A DNA stretch of 64,000 nt, from the NCBI RefSeq assembly GCF_900142965.1, contig NZ_FRCQ01000032.1:1-64000 (forward strand), written 5' to 3'. Origin of the DNA: Rhizobacter sp. OV335. Its GTDB lineage: Bacteria; Pseudomonadota; Gammaproteobacteria; Burkholderiales; Burkholderiaceae_C. Both the position numbers and the translations under genes were made by a program. Below are positions 11,956 through 21,184 of this stretch, piece after piece (position 1 is the first letter of the stretch; each line of letters starts with the position of its first letter). The notes beneath the pieces are model-generated. The model worked only from the letters and a program-made list of their open reading frames with translations. It did not search any database and was not told where the DNA came from.

Positions 11956-12840
11956 ATGGGCTACCGCGGACGCTTCGCGCCGTCGCCGACCGGCGTGCTG
12001 CACGCCGGCTCGCTGGTCGCGGCGCTCGCGAGCTGGCTCGATGCGCGGGCGCACGGCGGTGCGTGGCTGGTGCGCATCGAGGATGTCGACACGCCGCGCT
12101 GCGTGGCGGGCGCCGATGCGCAGATCCTGGCGCAGCTCGCGCAGTGCGGACTGCTGCCGGACGAGCCTCCCGTGTGGCAGTCGCGGCGCGGCGCGCACTA
12201 CGAAGCGGCGCTCGAAGCGCTGCGCTCCGCTGGGCAGGTCTACCCCTGCGGCTGCACGCGGCGCGACATCGCGCTCGCGCTCGAAGCGTCGGGCCAGGGC
12301 AAGCCGCGGCACGGCGAGCTGGTCTACCCCGGCACCTGCCGACACGGATTGAACGGCAAGCCGGCGCGCGCGACGCGGGTGCTGAGCTGCAACGCGGACG
12401 AAACCGACATCGTGATCGACTGGCACGACCGCCGCCTCGGCGCGCAACGGCAGAACCTGACGCAGGCGGTCGGCGATTTCGTGCTGCACCGCGCCGACGG
12501 GCTGTGGGCCTACCAGCTCGCGGTGGTCGTCGACGACGCGCTGCAAGGCATCACCCACGTCGTGCGCGGCGAAGACCTCGCCGACAACACGCCGCGCCAG
12601 GTCCACCTGCAGCGGCTGATCGGCCTGCCGCTGCCGCAGTACCTGCACACGCCGCTGGTGCTGGGTGCGAATGGCGAGAAGCTGTCGAAGCAGAACGGCG
12701 CGGCGGCGCTCGATCTGGCCGACCCGGCGCACGCGCTGCATGCCGCCGCGACGACCCTCGGCCTGCAGCCGTCGTCCACCAGCCGCGCCGCACTGCTCGC
12801 CGACTGCGTCGCGCAGTGGCGACAGCACCGATTTGCGTAG
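11956..12840 (+). CDS. gluQ: Glutamyl-Q tRNA(Asp) synthetase
   Basis: Truncated glutamyl-tRNA-synthetase paralogue of 294 residues. It glutamylates the queuosine base at position 34 of tRNA(Asp). The class I signature is present as [15 protein letters not shown], and the KMSKS-like loop is [10 protein letters not shown]. The anticodon-binding domain of full GluRS is missing, as expected for GluQ. A Cys-containing zinc-site region is visible ([10 protein letters not shown], then YPGTCRHG). It follows the LysR gene by four bases but is functionally unrelated to it. The MarR promoter begins inside or just after its 3' end. Confidence 0.95.
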   Translation: MGYRGRFAPSPTGVLHAGSLVAALASWLDARAHGGAWLVRIEDVDTPRCVAGADAQILAQLAQCGLLPDEPPVWQSRRGAHYEAALEALRSAGQVYPCGCTRRDIALALEASGQGKPRHGELVYPGTCRHGLNGKPARATRVLSCNADETDIVIDWHDRRLGAQRQNLTQAVGDFVLHRADGLWAYQLAVVVDDALQGITHVVRGEDLADNTPRQVHLQRLIGLPLPQYLHTPLVLGANGEKLSKQNGAAALDLADPAHALHAAATTLGLQPSSTSRAALLADCVAQWRQHRFA

Positions 12841-12844
12841 AAAC

Positions 12845-12862
12845 TAAGATTGATCTTATGAT
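12845..12862 (+). promoter_or_regulatory. MarR operator overlapping -10 of a probable leaderless promoter
   Basis: TAAGATTGATCTTA (12845-12858) is a perfect 6+2+6 palindrome of the MarR-operator type. It overlaps a good -10 hexamer, TATGAT (12857-12862), which ends six bases before the marR ATG at 12869. There is no Shine-Dalgarno sequence there, so the transcript probably starts at or next to the A of the ATG. A weak -35 (TTGCGT, 12833-12838) precedes it. Repressor binding would block the promoter directly. Confidence 0.65.
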
Positions 12863-12868
12863 CATCGC

Positions 12869-13342
12869 ATGCCCACCGACACCGAGCCACGGCAATGCGC
12901 CGTGCGGCTGCGCGCCGCGCTGTCCGACCTGACGCGCCAGCTGCGCCACGCGCTGCCGCCCGAGGGCATCAGCGTCGCCAAGCTCAGCGCAATGGGTGCG
13001 CTGTACCGGCGCGGGCCGATGTCGCCGAGCGAACTCGCGGCCCACGAGCGCGTGAAGCTGCAGACCCTGACACGCCTGCTCGCCGAGCTGGAGGCCGACG
13101 GCTGGCTGGCGCGCGCGCCGCACGCGCATGACGGTCGCCAGAGCGTGCTGTCGCTGACCCGGACCGGACTGCAACAGCTGAAGGCCGACGTGCACCGGCG
13201 TGAAGCCTCGCTCGCCGATGCGATTGCCGACACGCTGGACGCGTCCGACCGCGCGACGCTGCTGCAGGCGTGCGCGCTGATGGAGGCACTGGCCGTGCGG
13301 CTCGGCGGTACCGCGGCGTCGGTGCAGAGGAACATGACATGA
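12869..13342 (+). CDS. MarR family transcriptional regulator
   Basis: MarR-type winged helix regulator of 157 residues. The DNA-binding part is visible in RGPMSPSELAAHERVKLQTL followed by LLAELEADGWLARAPHAHDG and RQSVLSLTRTG, the recognition helix and wing. Its stop overlaps the start of the FUSC exporter gene (ATGA), so the two form an operon. The palindrome immediately upstream indicates autorepression relieved by a small, probably aromatic, ligand. That would fit an exporter of aromatic acids, but the ligand is inferred. Confidence 0.92.
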   Translation: MPTDTEPRQCAVRLRAALSDLTRQLRHALPPEGISVAKLSAMGALYRRGPMSPSELAAHERVKLQTLTRLLAELEADGWLARAPHAHDGRQSVLSLTRTGLQQLKADVHRREASLADAIADTLDASDRATLLQACALMEALAVRLGGTAASVQRNMT

Positions 13343-14304
13343 CCTCACTCGCCGCACGCGTGGCGCACGCACGCGCCGACGGGCGCCTGTGGCACGGCGC
13401 ACAGCTCGCGGTGGCCGTCGTCGCGGCCTATGCGGTGTCGAGCGCGTTGCACCTGCCCGAGAGCTTGTGGGCGGTGATGTCGGCACTGATCGTCGTGCGG
13501 CCGAATGCCGGTGCGAGCGTGGGCGCCGGCGGCGCTCGGCTCGGCGGCACCGTGCTCGGCACGCTGTGCGGAGTCGGCGGCGTCTGGCTGCGGCACCACG
13601 GCGTCGATGCGGCACCTGCCACGCTGCTGATCGTCGCCGCCCTCGCGTTCGCGAGTGCCACGCTGCCGCTGATCGCCAGTGCACCGGTCGCGGCGCTGAT
13701 CATCCTGTCGAGCGGCAGCATGCCGGGGCATTCGGCGCTGCAGGTCGCGTGGCTGCGCGGCGCCGAGGTCGGCATCGGCGTGCTGGTCGGGCTCGGCGTG
13801 TCGCTGCTGCTGCGGGCCGCGCGCGCCGGTGCGCGCTTCGCCGGTGCCTGCGCCGACCTGCTCGAGGCATTCGCCCGCCCGCTGGACGAGGAAGCTGATG
13901 CGGTACCCGACAGCACCGTGCGCAGCCGCCTGCGGGAGCTTGCCGTGATCGCGGTGCAGGCCGATCGCGAGCGCGCGTGGATCGCGCGCCTTCGCAGACG
14001 GCCCGTCGAGCGCGACGCGCACGTGCAGCTTGCGCGCATGGTCTCTCGGGTCCACCAGGACAGCGCCGTGATCGCCCGTCTGCTGCCCGGTCTGCAGCCC
14101 GACGCGGCGGCCCCGGCCGCGGCGATCGCCCAGGCCCTGCGCGGCGCGGCCCAGGCGCTGCGCGCGCGGGCGACGCCCGACCTCTCGATGCTCGCGTCGC
14201 CGCGCCCGGCCGCCCGCATCGCCGGCCCGGTCGGCCTGCTCGCACACGACCTGCGCGCGCTCGCGCACCGCTTCGAGAGCCTGCACGCCGCGCCGGCGCG
14301 TTGA
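13339..14304 (+). CDS. FUSC family inner-membrane transporter
   Basis: Protein of 321 residues with an N-terminal membrane domain of about six hydrophobic segments (for example AQLAVAVVAAYAVSSAL, TLLIVAALAFASATLPLIAS and VGIGVLVGLGVSLLL) and a cytoplasmic helical C-terminal half. The stretch LPESLWAVMSALIVVRPN followed by GARLGGTVLGTLCGV is characteristic of the fusaric-acid-resistance/AaeB superfamily. These proteins export aromatic acids or other toxic organic acids. It is translationally coupled to marR by an ATGA overlap, consistent with substrate-induced expression. It is shorter than AaeB and may be a one-domain member. Confidence 0.85.
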   Translation: MTSLAARVAHARADGRLWHGAQLAVAVVAAYAVSSALHLPESLWAVMSALIVVRPNAGASVGAGGARLGGTVLGTLCGVGGVWLRHHGVDAAPATLLIVAALAFASATLPLIASAPVAALIILSSGSMPGHSALQVAWLRGAEVGIGVLVGLGVSLLLRAARAGARFAGACADLLEAFARPLDEEADAVPDSTVRSRLRELAVIAVQADRERAWIARLRRRPVERDAHVQLARMVSRVHQDSAVIARLLPGLQPDAAAPAAAIAQALRGAAQALRARATPDLSMLASPRPAARIAGPVGLLAHDLRALAHRFESLHAAPAR

Positions 14305-14493
14305 AATTGCATCCAATCGCAAGCGCGGCCCGGCCGCGGCATGCGAACTGCTTCACGCCCTGCATCCAGAACAACCGCAGGCACACGCCGCCTTTCCCGG
14401 CAGGAACCGACGCGAAGTGAAGCCGGACTGACGCATCCCGTCAGCCGCACCGCGTCATCCATCGGCGATTGCGATACGTCTCCCACCCCAAGC

Positions 14494-17262
14494 ATGATGA
14501 TCCGAAGCAGCCGAGCCGCACGTGTGGGCGGAACCGTTTCCACCCTTTTCCTGTCGATGCTGCTGCTGGGCGGCTGCGGCGCCGGGTCGGATGACGGTGG
14601 CACGCCCGCGCCGGCACCGGTCGGGTCGGCACCTTCGCCGGCGCCCGCTCCAGCGCCTTCCCCGAGTCCTGCGCCAGCGCCAGCGCCAGCGCCAGCGCCG
14701 GCTCCGGCCCCTGCACCCGCGCCTTCACCGGCCCCCTCTCCTGCGCCGGCACCGGCTCCCGCACCGGCACCGTCCCCCGCGCCTGCGCCCTCGCCCGCCC
14801 CGGCGCCGCAACCCGCCGCGCTGACGCTGCCGATCGAAGTGCTCGGCGACGGCTCGCCGAAAGCCCCGCTGGTCGTCGAAACCCGCCTCGACCTCGACAG
14901 CAGCAAGCTCGCGTCAGTCACCAAGCTGTACCTGCTGTGCCACCGCTGCGGCTACTACGGCGCCCCCGAGTTCGAAGCGCTGGCCGCCACGCCGCCGAAG
15001 GTCAAGGCCAGCCTGCGCGTGCTCGGCGGCACCGACAGCGCCGGCGAGGCCCAGGTGCCCTGGATCGACATCACCGACCAGACCGTCACGCTGGCCGACA
15101 ACGAGCGCGTCCACGGCGGCGTCAACGGCGGCTTCTTCACGACGCGCATCACGCTCGCGCTCGACACCGCGGCGCGCGCACGCCTGGTCGCGTGGCCGAA
15201 GGGCAACCGCATCCAGTTCCGCTTCAACGGCACCGACGGCGAGACCAACGGCTTCCGCGTGCTCGAGCTGCAGTTGCGCGATGACGCCGGCACCAGTCTC
15301 GCGAGCAACGCGGTGGCGCGCGTCGACCCGCTGGTCGAGAAGAACGCCGGCAAGACGCTGACCGGCGACGTCGAACTCGGCCGCGCGCTGTGGAGCGCGC
15401 GCGGTGCGCTCGCCAAGTCGCCGCTCGTCAGCCGCAAGCTGCAGGCGGCGTGCTCGTCGTGCCATGCCGAGGACGGCCGCGACCTGCAGTACTTCAACTA
15501 CTCGAACAACTCGATCGTGCAACGCAGCCGCTACCACGGCCTGAGCGAGGCGCAGGGCAAGCAGATCGCCGCCTTCCTGCGCTACACGCTGCAGGGCGTG
15601 CCGCACGCCCCGAAGGCGCGCCCGTGGAACCCGCCGTACCAGCCGGGCCCGGGCCTCGACTGCAGCGGCATCGGCTGCGAGACGCAGTGGGCCGCCGGCG
15701 CCGGGCTGGAGGCGGTGCTCGACAGCGCCACCGACGCCACCAAGGCGCTGTTCGGCAAGCCGCTGAGCGGCGCGCTGAGCGTCACGCAGGCCGAGGTCGA
15801 CAAGGTGATGGACCCAAGCGCGACGATGAACACGCGCGAGATGCAGATCCCGATGCAGTTTCCCGACTGGAACGCCTGGCTGCCGACCACCCACCCGTAC
15901 GACGTGTGGCCGACCACCACCGAGGGATCGTTCGAGGCCGGTGCCAAGTTCAGCGCCGCCGACGGCAAGAAGGACCCGAACGGCAAGTACAAGGCGCTGC
16001 TCGCGTGGCTGACCGCGCACCAGAACCCGAACGGCGTGCATGGCGACTGGAGCCACCTGAAGGTGGACGAGCGCGTGCAGATCAAGGCCATGTTCACGCA
16101 GGCCGGCTGGGAGGGCTACAACTACCTGGGCGGCGGCCGCGGCAACCACATCGCGGCGAGCGGCCAGTACGGCGCGCAGGTCGGCGCGGCCAACCTGCAG
16201 AAGCTGGCGTCGGCCACGACCACCGCGACCAACCCTGCCGCCTTCACGACCAACGCGTTCATCGAGCGCTCGGTGGCGAGCATGCTGCACTGGAACGCGG
16301 TGAAGCAGTGGGAGATGGCCCAGGTGTACGGCCTCGAAGGCAACCAGCAGTGGTTCATCGGCGACAAGGACGCCGCCACCGGCGCCTGGAAGGGTCGCGG
16401 CGAGGCGCACGGCTGGCCGTTCAACAGCGTCAGCCTGTTCTTCCTGGCGCCGCACATGGTGTACCAGCAGGACACCGACGGCACCGGCAAGATCACCCGC
16501 GAGTGGTATGACGCGTGGGAGGCCGGCAACATCGTCGGCTCCTACTACCGCACCAACCAGTGGTACCAGCTGCAGATGTCGGTGAACCCGGGCGGCCAGA
16601 GCGACTGGGTGAACTTCTCGATGGACTGGCCGTACCTGACGGCCTTCGACGACTACCTGGGCATGAAGGTCGGCACCGCGACGCCGGCCGCCAAGGCCGC
16701 CAACGACACGCACTACGTGCGGCTGCTGCAGGCGCGCATCAAGTCGGCGCAGTACGTCAACAACGAGATCGTGCTGTACGACCCGGCGCAGCCCGACCTG
16801 TTCGCCAACCGCGGCCGCTACGGGCGCGGCCAGGTCGCCAAGCACCTGTCGGTGACGAACTTCATCGACACCGCGTCGAACAACGGCAAGGGCACGTCGA
16901 AGTACCGCTTCCTCGACGAGCTGTCGCCGGGGCTGTACCCGCGCGTGGTCAACGGCGCGATCCGCCAGTTCAACATGCTGTATTCGCAGACGGCGGCCAC
17001 CGCCTGGCGGCGCTGCGACCCGAACAACAGCCAGCTGGGCGAGCCCGAACCGTGGGCCGGCTTCCGCTACTGCCTGGATGCGCAGCGCACGCCGCTCGGC
17101 CAGGCGGTGGACGGCAGCTACTTCATGAACCAGGTGAACTATCGCGCGACCACCGAGCAGACCGAGCAGTACGGGTTGTGGAAGGCGACGCAGATGGGGG
17201 CCGACCCGGCGCGGCTGAAGACCTGGTCGGACTGGATCGACCGGATGTGGCCGAAACCGTGA
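14494..17262 (+). CDS. Haem-binding lipoprotein with Pro/Ala-rich linker
   Basis: Large exported lipoprotein of about 922 residues. The signal peptide ends in a lipobox (SMLLLGGCGAG), followed by a 60-70 residue spacer made almost only of Pro, Ala and Ser, which would hold the folded part away from the membrane. The globular region has a single c-type haem motif, CSSCH, followed by AEDGRDLQYFNYSNNS. Other cysteine pairs (LLCHRCGYYG, DCSGIGCETQ) may form disulfides. A periplasmic or surface electron-transfer role is inferred. Start 14494 is chosen because upstream in-frame codons would bury the signal peptide. The substrate and exact family are unknown. Confidence 0.75.
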   Translation: MMIRSSRAARVGGTVSTLFLSMLLLGGCGAGSDDGGTPAPAPVGSAPSPAPAPAPSPSPAPAPAPAPAPAPAPAPAPSPAPSPAPAPAPAPAPSPAPAPSPAPAPQPAALTLPIEVLGDGSPKAPLVVETRLDLDSSKLASVTKLYLLCHRCGYYGAPEFEALAATPPKVKASLRVLGGTDSAGEAQVPWIDITDQTVTLADNERVHGGVNGGFFTTRITLALDTAARARLVAWPKGNRIQFRFNGTDGETNGFRVLELQLRDDAGTSLASNAVARVDPLVEKNAGKTLTGDVELGRALWSARGALAKSPLVSRKLQAACSSCHAEDGRDLQYFNYSNNSIVQRSRYHGLSEAQGKQIAAFLRYTLQGVPHAPKARPWNPPYQPGPGLDCSGIGCETQWAAGAGLEAVLDSATDATKALFGKPLSGALSVTQAEVDKVMDPSATMNTREMQIPMQFPDWNAWLPTTHPYDVWPTTTEGSFEAGAKFSAADGKKDPNGKYKALLAWLTAHQNPNGVHGDWSHLKVDERVQIKAMFTQAGWEGYNYLGGGRGNHIAASGQYGAQVGAANLQKLASATTTATNPAAFTTNAFIERSVASMLHWNAVKQWEMAQVYGLEGNQQWFIGDKDAATGAWKGRGEAHGWPFNSVSLFFLAPHMVYQQDTDGTGKITREWYDAWEAGNIVGSYYRTNQWYQLQMSVNPGGQSDWVNFSMDWPYLTAFDDYLGMKVGTATPAAKAANDTHYVRLLQARIKSAQYVNNEIVLYDPAQPDLFANRGRYGRGQVAKHLSVTNFIDTASNNGKGTSKYRFLDELSPGLYPRVVNGAIRQFNMLYSQTAATAWRRCDPNNSQLGEPEPWAGFRYCLDAQRTPLGQAVDGSYFMNQVNYRATTEQTEQYGLWKATQMGADPARLKTWSDWIDRMWPKP
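14623..14818 (+). repeat. Low-complexity Pro/Ala/Ser-coding tract
   Basis: This stretch inside the haem lipoprotein is built from GCSCCN-type codon pairs, including a tandem run of GCGCCA units near 14670-14700. It encodes an extended, protease-resistant linker. Its repetitiveness makes length variation by slippage in multiples of six bases plausible. The Gly/Ala/Glu-rich reading on the other strand is an artefact of the same composition. Confidence 0.85.
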
Positions 17263-17310
17263 GCCGGAGGTGCCCCACCCGGGTTCCACGAGACCGCATC
17301 GGCGGCAGAA

Positions 17311-19245
17311 TCAACGGGGCCCGTTCATGAGCATCTCCCACGCCCATTTGCCGCTGTCGCGCCTCGCCCTGGTCAGCGCTTCAGCGGCGTGCGGGTCAGC
17401 ACCTGCCCCAGCGGCCAAGCGCATGACGAACTCACGCCATCGGACAATGGCCGCTTCGGTCAACGTGGTCGCTGTCTCATCGCCGAGAGGACGCCAGTAC
17501 GCATCGACGGCCTGCGCGATGAATCTGGATGCACGACGTCGCTCGTAGTCGCTTTCAAATCGCAAGATGTGATCGGCCCGCAAGATGGCTGAATCGATTT
17601 CCACAGCCTTGTCTGCGTCCGTGAAACCCACGAAGCACTCTGGCCCCTCCAGCGCTGCAAAACAAGCCGCGATCACTTCGTCGCATCGAACATGACTTCT
17701 TCGCAGAGCCGGACTCCGAAGACGCGTCAGGAACTCCCGGAGCGCGGCCCCGTTCTTGTCAAAGGCGTGCGATACAGCCACCAACATGAAACGCCGTGAC
17801 TGTGGACACTGTGGGATCAACGACAGCAGCAAAGGCACGATGGATTCGGTTTCGGAAAAATTCCACCGATCTCCGCTCTTTCCCAACGCCTCACCGAGCA
17901 ATTGGCCTGCGACCAGCGGGCGAAGCCCCTGCTCCGACAATCTGTCCGCCGATGTCGGCAGCGATGCGATCAGGCGATCGAAGCCCTCCGCATCGCGGAT
18001 TCTCCCCACGCCGGACACCAGCACGGCGACGCTGCCACCAGGTTTCAAGAACTTGGCAGAAAAGGCCTCCACCGCATCCGTGTATCCGCTGGCACTCAAG
18101 GTCAGCGCCCAGCGGAGCAGATCCCTGCGTCGAGATGCAAATTCGAAAGTTCCTCCAGCGTGACGCGGTAGTGCGCGGAGAAGACGCATTGTCAAAGCCT
18201 GACGCTGCAACAAACCCAGTTGCGAAGACTGCAGGAGCGGTGCGCCATGCAGCCAGACGTGCGCCTCAGGACCCGTCATGCAGCAGTCGTACACGGCCGT
18301 GGCGAGACAACGCGCTTCGGCGGACGGCACGCGTTGATCGACCGCGGCGTGCAAGATGCAGAGCAATGGCAGGACTTTTCCGCCACTGTCCTGCATTGCG
18401 ATCTCGCCGAGCATCTTTGCGACGCTGGGCGAGTCAAACCGACCCTCATCTCGTGCAGCCCGTATGCACCATTGAAGCAGCCAAGTGCCAGCTGGCGGAA
18501 CGTTTGAGACGCCCTGGTGATCGACCAAGAACTTGGCCAAGGCCAAGAAGAGTCGGTCGGTGCATTCAGGTTCTGCGGCCTCACGGCACACCAAGTACTC
18601 CAGGAACAAGGCGGCATGGCGATCAGGGTCGAATTCCGAGTTCTGTGTGGGCACCACCTTCAGGCCCCCCTCCGAGTTCGAATCGAAGAACACGTCGAAG
18701 GTGAAGTCCTGTTCGGCCAGTTGGCGGACGGCTTCATCGACCTGCAACTCCCTGTCGATCTTGACCCGCGTCGTGTACTCCTGAGCGCGCGTCTTGCACA
18801 CGCTCGCCGCTTCGGCTGCAGCGCTGTCAGCATCACAGGCCATGCCGGCCAGGCACTCCAACGTGTCGAGCACCTGCTGAGCAATCGGCAGGTCGCCAAC
18901 GTCGAAAGCATCCGCCAGCCAGTCCGTCAGGCACTGCGCCAGCCGATGCCTTTCGGTGGCAGCAGTGTCGCCATCTGCGGCGAGGTAGTCCTTTCGCGCT
19001 TGCTCGATGCTCCGCTTGATCTTTGATCGATCGGCCTTCAGCGTGGCGAGGCTTCCATTCCTCTCCCGATGAAGCACCGCGCTGCTCGTGGAATCGGGCG
19101 GCGAGCTGTTGCTCAAGGTTCGGTCCGCTCGGTGCCGGGCGCCGTTGATCCGCCGCGCTGTCCCTGGATCGGTTGGCGCACCCGACTCGGAACGAGATGG
19201 TGACGGTGAGCGGCTGGCGGTTCTTTGCAGGTTGGTTTGAATCAT
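17311..19245 (-). CDS. Unrecognised 644-residue protein, effector-like leader
   Basis: No family was recognised. The first 70 residues are disordered-looking and rich in Ser, Pro, Arg and Thr (TASRSPSPSRSESGAPTDPG), with no signal peptide. This is the composition of many type III secretion leaders. From about residue 75 the protein appears almost wholly alpha-helical with Leu/Ala-rich repeating helices (for example DRLFLALAKFLVDHQG, GKVLPLLCILHAAVDQR), suggesting a HEAT/ARM-like or solenoid fold. The ATG at 19245 has no clear Shine-Dalgarno. A sampled line (18541-18600) is 36/60 G+C against 40/60 for a gnd line, hinting at foreign origin. It is convergent with the haem lipoprotein and divergent from gnd. 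Function unknown. Confidence 0.7.
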   Translation of the reverse strand: MIQTNLQRTASRSPSPSRSESGAPTDPGTARRINGARHRADRTLSNSSPPDSTSSAVLHRERNGSLATLKADRSKIKRSIEQARKDYLAADGDTAATERHRLAQCLTDWLADAFDVGDLPIAQQVLDTLECLAGMACDADSAAAEAASVCKTRAQEYTTRVKIDRELQVDEAVRQLAEQDFTFDVFFDSNSEGGLKVVPTQNSEFDPDRHAALFLEYLVCREAAEPECTDRLFLALAKFLVDHQGVSNVPPAGTWLLQWCIRAARDEGRFDSPSVAKMLGEIAMQDSGGKVLPLLCILHAAVDQRVPSAEARCLATAVYDCCMTGPEAHVWLHGAPLLQSSQLGLLQRQALTMRLLRALPRHAGGTFEFASRRRDLLRWALTLSASGYTDAVEAFSAKFLKPGGSVAVLVSGVGRIRDAEGFDRLIASLPTSADRLSEQGLRPLVAGQLLGEALGKSGDRWNFSETESIVPLLLSLIPQCPQSRRFMLVAVSHAFDKNGAALREFLTRLRSPALRRSHVRCDEVIAACFAALEGPECFVGFTDADKAVEIDSAILRADHILRFESDYERRRASRFIAQAVDAYWRPLGDETATTLTEAAIVRWREFVMRLAAGAGADPHAAEALTRARRDSGKWAWEMLMNGPR

Positions 19246-19428
19246 GAGGTAGATGACATCGGAGTGCTTGTGACCCGGCGGTCGGACCCGATGAGTAACA
19301 ACTACGGCGACCTGGGTTCCCCTGCCATGTGTTTCCGTCTGCTGTCACCAGGGCGGCAGGGAACCGCCGGCGCGCGGGACCGAATGCCGTCAAAATAGCC
19401 GGCATTCCAACGTTTCCCCCCCGTCACC

Positions 19429-20844
19429 ATGAAAAGCGATTTCGGATTGATCGGCCTGGCCGTGATGGGCCAGAACCTGGTGCTGAACGTGGAGAGCCAC
19501 GGCTTCCAGGTCAGCGTGTTCAACCGCACGACGGCCGTCACCGACGAATTCGTCGCCCGCCACCCGGGCAAGAAGCTGGTGGGCGCGGCCACGCTCGAGG
19601 CCTTCGTGGAGAGCCTGTCCACCCCGCGCAAGATCCAGATCATGGTGAAGGCCGGCGCGCCGGTCGATGCGGTGATCGAGCAGCTGATCCCGCTGCTGTC
19701 GCCCGGCGACATCGTGATCGACGGCGGCAACAGCCTCTACACCGACACCGAGCGCCGTGACGCGTACCTCACCAGCAAGGGCCTGCGCTACATCGGCGCC
19801 GGTGTTTCGGGCGGTGAAGAGGGTGCGCGCAAAGGCCCGTCGATCATGCCGGGCGGGCCAGCGTCCACCTGGGAGGTGATGCAACCGATCTTCGAGGCCA
19901 TCTCGGCCAAGGTGGACGGCGAGCCGTGCGTGATCCACATCGGCCCGGGCGGTGCCGGCCACTACGTGAAGATGATCCACAACGGGATCGAGTACGGCGA
20001 CATGCAGCTGATCTGCGAGGCCTACAGCCTGTTCAAGGCGGCCGGCTTCACGACGCAGGAGATGGCGGCGATCTTCAACCAGTGGAACGAAGGCGAGCTG
20101 CAGAGCTACCTGATCCAGATCACCGGCAAGGCGCTGGAACAAATTGATGCCGAGACCGGCAAGCCGATCGTCGAGCTGATCCTCGACAAGGCCGGCCAGA
20201 AGGGCACCGGCCAGTGGACGCTGCTGAACGCGGCCGAGAACGCGGTGGTGATCAGCACGATCAACGCGGCCGTCGAGGCACGCGTGCTGTCGTCGCAGAA
20301 GAAGCAGCGCGTGGCGGCCAGCAAGCAACTGCAGGGCCCGAAGGTCGACCTGTCGCCGGTGAAGGCGCAGCTGGTGGCCAAGGTGCACGACGCGCTGTAT
20401 GCGTCGAAGGTGATCAGCTACGCGCAGGGGCTGGACCTGATGAAGACGATGGGCGAGAAGAAGGGCTGGGGGCTCGACCTCGGCCGCATCGCGGCGATCT
20501 GGCGCGGCGGCTGCATCATCCGCGCGCGCTTCCTGAACCGCATCACCGACGCCTACCGCAGCAACCCGCAGCTGACGAACCTGATGCTCGACCCGTTCTT
20601 CAAGGACCTGCTGAACCGCACGCAGCAGAACTGGCGCGAAACCGTGGCGCTGGCGGTGGCGAACGGCATCCCGGTGCCGGCGTTCAGCGCGTCGCTGGGC
20701 TACTACGACAGCTACCGCTCGGAGCGGCTGTCGGCCAACCTGCTGCAGGCGCAGCGCGACTTCTTCGGAGCGCACACCTACGAGCGCATCGACAAGCCGG
20801 AGGGGACGATGTTCCATACGGAATGGCCGGAAGTGATCGGCTGA
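19429..20844 (+). CDS. gnd: 6-phosphogluconate dehydrogenase, decarboxylating
   Basis: Protein of 471 residues, normal length for the long (E. coli-type) 6PGDH. It oxidises 6-phosphogluconate to ribulose 5-phosphate with NADP+ in the oxidative pentose phosphate pathway. The nucleotide-binding N-terminus is GLAVMGQNLVLNVESHG. The substrate and catalytic region is GAGVSGGEEGARKGPSIMPG and then GAGHYVKMIHNGIEYGDMQ, which carries the catalytic lysine. The C-terminal domain ends with SYRSERLSANLLQAQRDFFG and AHTYERID, as in dimeric enzymes. A small secreted-protein gene follows 11 bases later. Confidence 0.97.
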   Translation: MKSDFGLIGLAVMGQNLVLNVESHGFQVSVFNRTTAVTDEFVARHPGKKLVGAATLEAFVESLSTPRKIQIMVKAGAPVDAVIEQLIPLLSPGDIVIDGGNSLYTDTERRDAYLTSKGLRYIGAGVSGGEEGARKGPSIMPGGPASTWEVMQPIFEAISAKVDGEPCVIHIGPGGAGHYVKMIHNGIEYGDMQLICEAYSLFKAAGFTTQEMAAIFNQWNEGELQSYLIQITGKALEQIDAETGKPIVELILDKAGQKGTGQWTLLNAAENAVVISTINAAVEARVLSSQKKQRVAASKQLQGPKVDLSPVKAQLVAKVHDALYASKVISYAQGLDLMKTMGEKKGWGLDLGRIAAIWRGGCIIRARFLNRITDAYRSNPQLTNLMLDPFFKDLLNRTQQNWRETVALAVANGIPVPAFSASLGYYDSYRSERLSANLLQAQRDFFGAHTYERIDKPEGTMFHTEWPEVIG

Positions 20845-20855
20845 GGAGCAGCGGC

Positions 20856-21170
20856 ATGAAGCACACCTTGCGCATCACCTTGTTGTTGGCGGTCGTTCTG
20901 GCCGGTGCCGCGGGCGCGGCCCGGGCCGACGAAGAGCCTTCAAAGATCGACCGTGCGGCTTCGGCTGTCGGTCATGCGGCATCGACCGCAGCCACCAAGA
21001 CCGGCAGTGCGGTGAAGCACGCGGCTGAGGTCACCGGTGCCGCGATTCAGAAAGGCGCAGAGAAGACCGGCGAGGTCGTGCGCAAGGGTGTCGAGAAGAC
21101 GGGCGAAGTGATGAAGCGGGGCGGCGAGAAGCTGCAGTCGTCGGCGAAGCCGGCGTCTTCGAGCGACTGA
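20856..21170 (+). CDS. Small exported protein with amphipathic repeats
   Basis: Protein of 104 residues. The N-terminus (MKHTLRITLLLAVVLAGAAG and then AARADEE) is a clear signal peptide with cleavage after ARA. The mature part is short, charged and built from degenerate 11-residue repeats around K-T-G-x-x-V-K/R-x-G-x-E (KTGSAVKHAAE, KGAEKTGEVVRK, KGVEKTGEVMKR). This is the pattern of amphipathic LEA-like or apolipoprotein-like helices. A periplasmic protective or membrane-associated role is possible but not shown. GGAG lies eight bases before the ATG. It may be cotranscribed with gnd. Confidence 0.75.
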   Translation: MKHTLRITLLLAVVLAGAAGAARADEEPSKIDRAASAVGHAASTAATKTGSAVKHAAEVTGAAIQKGAEKTGEVVRKGVEKTGEVMKRGGEKLQSSAKPASSSD

Positions 21171-21184
21171 CTCGCAGTGAGTGA

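Noticed and set aside
14669-14700. Possible CRISPR or minisatellite of GCGCCA units
   Set aside because: It is an in-frame coding repeat giving Pro/Ala residues.
13428-14924. Minus-strand frame with a long Gly/Ala/Glu repeat
   Set aside because: The repeat is the complement of the Pro/Ala linker of the haem lipoprotein, and the rest is antisense to the FUSC gene.
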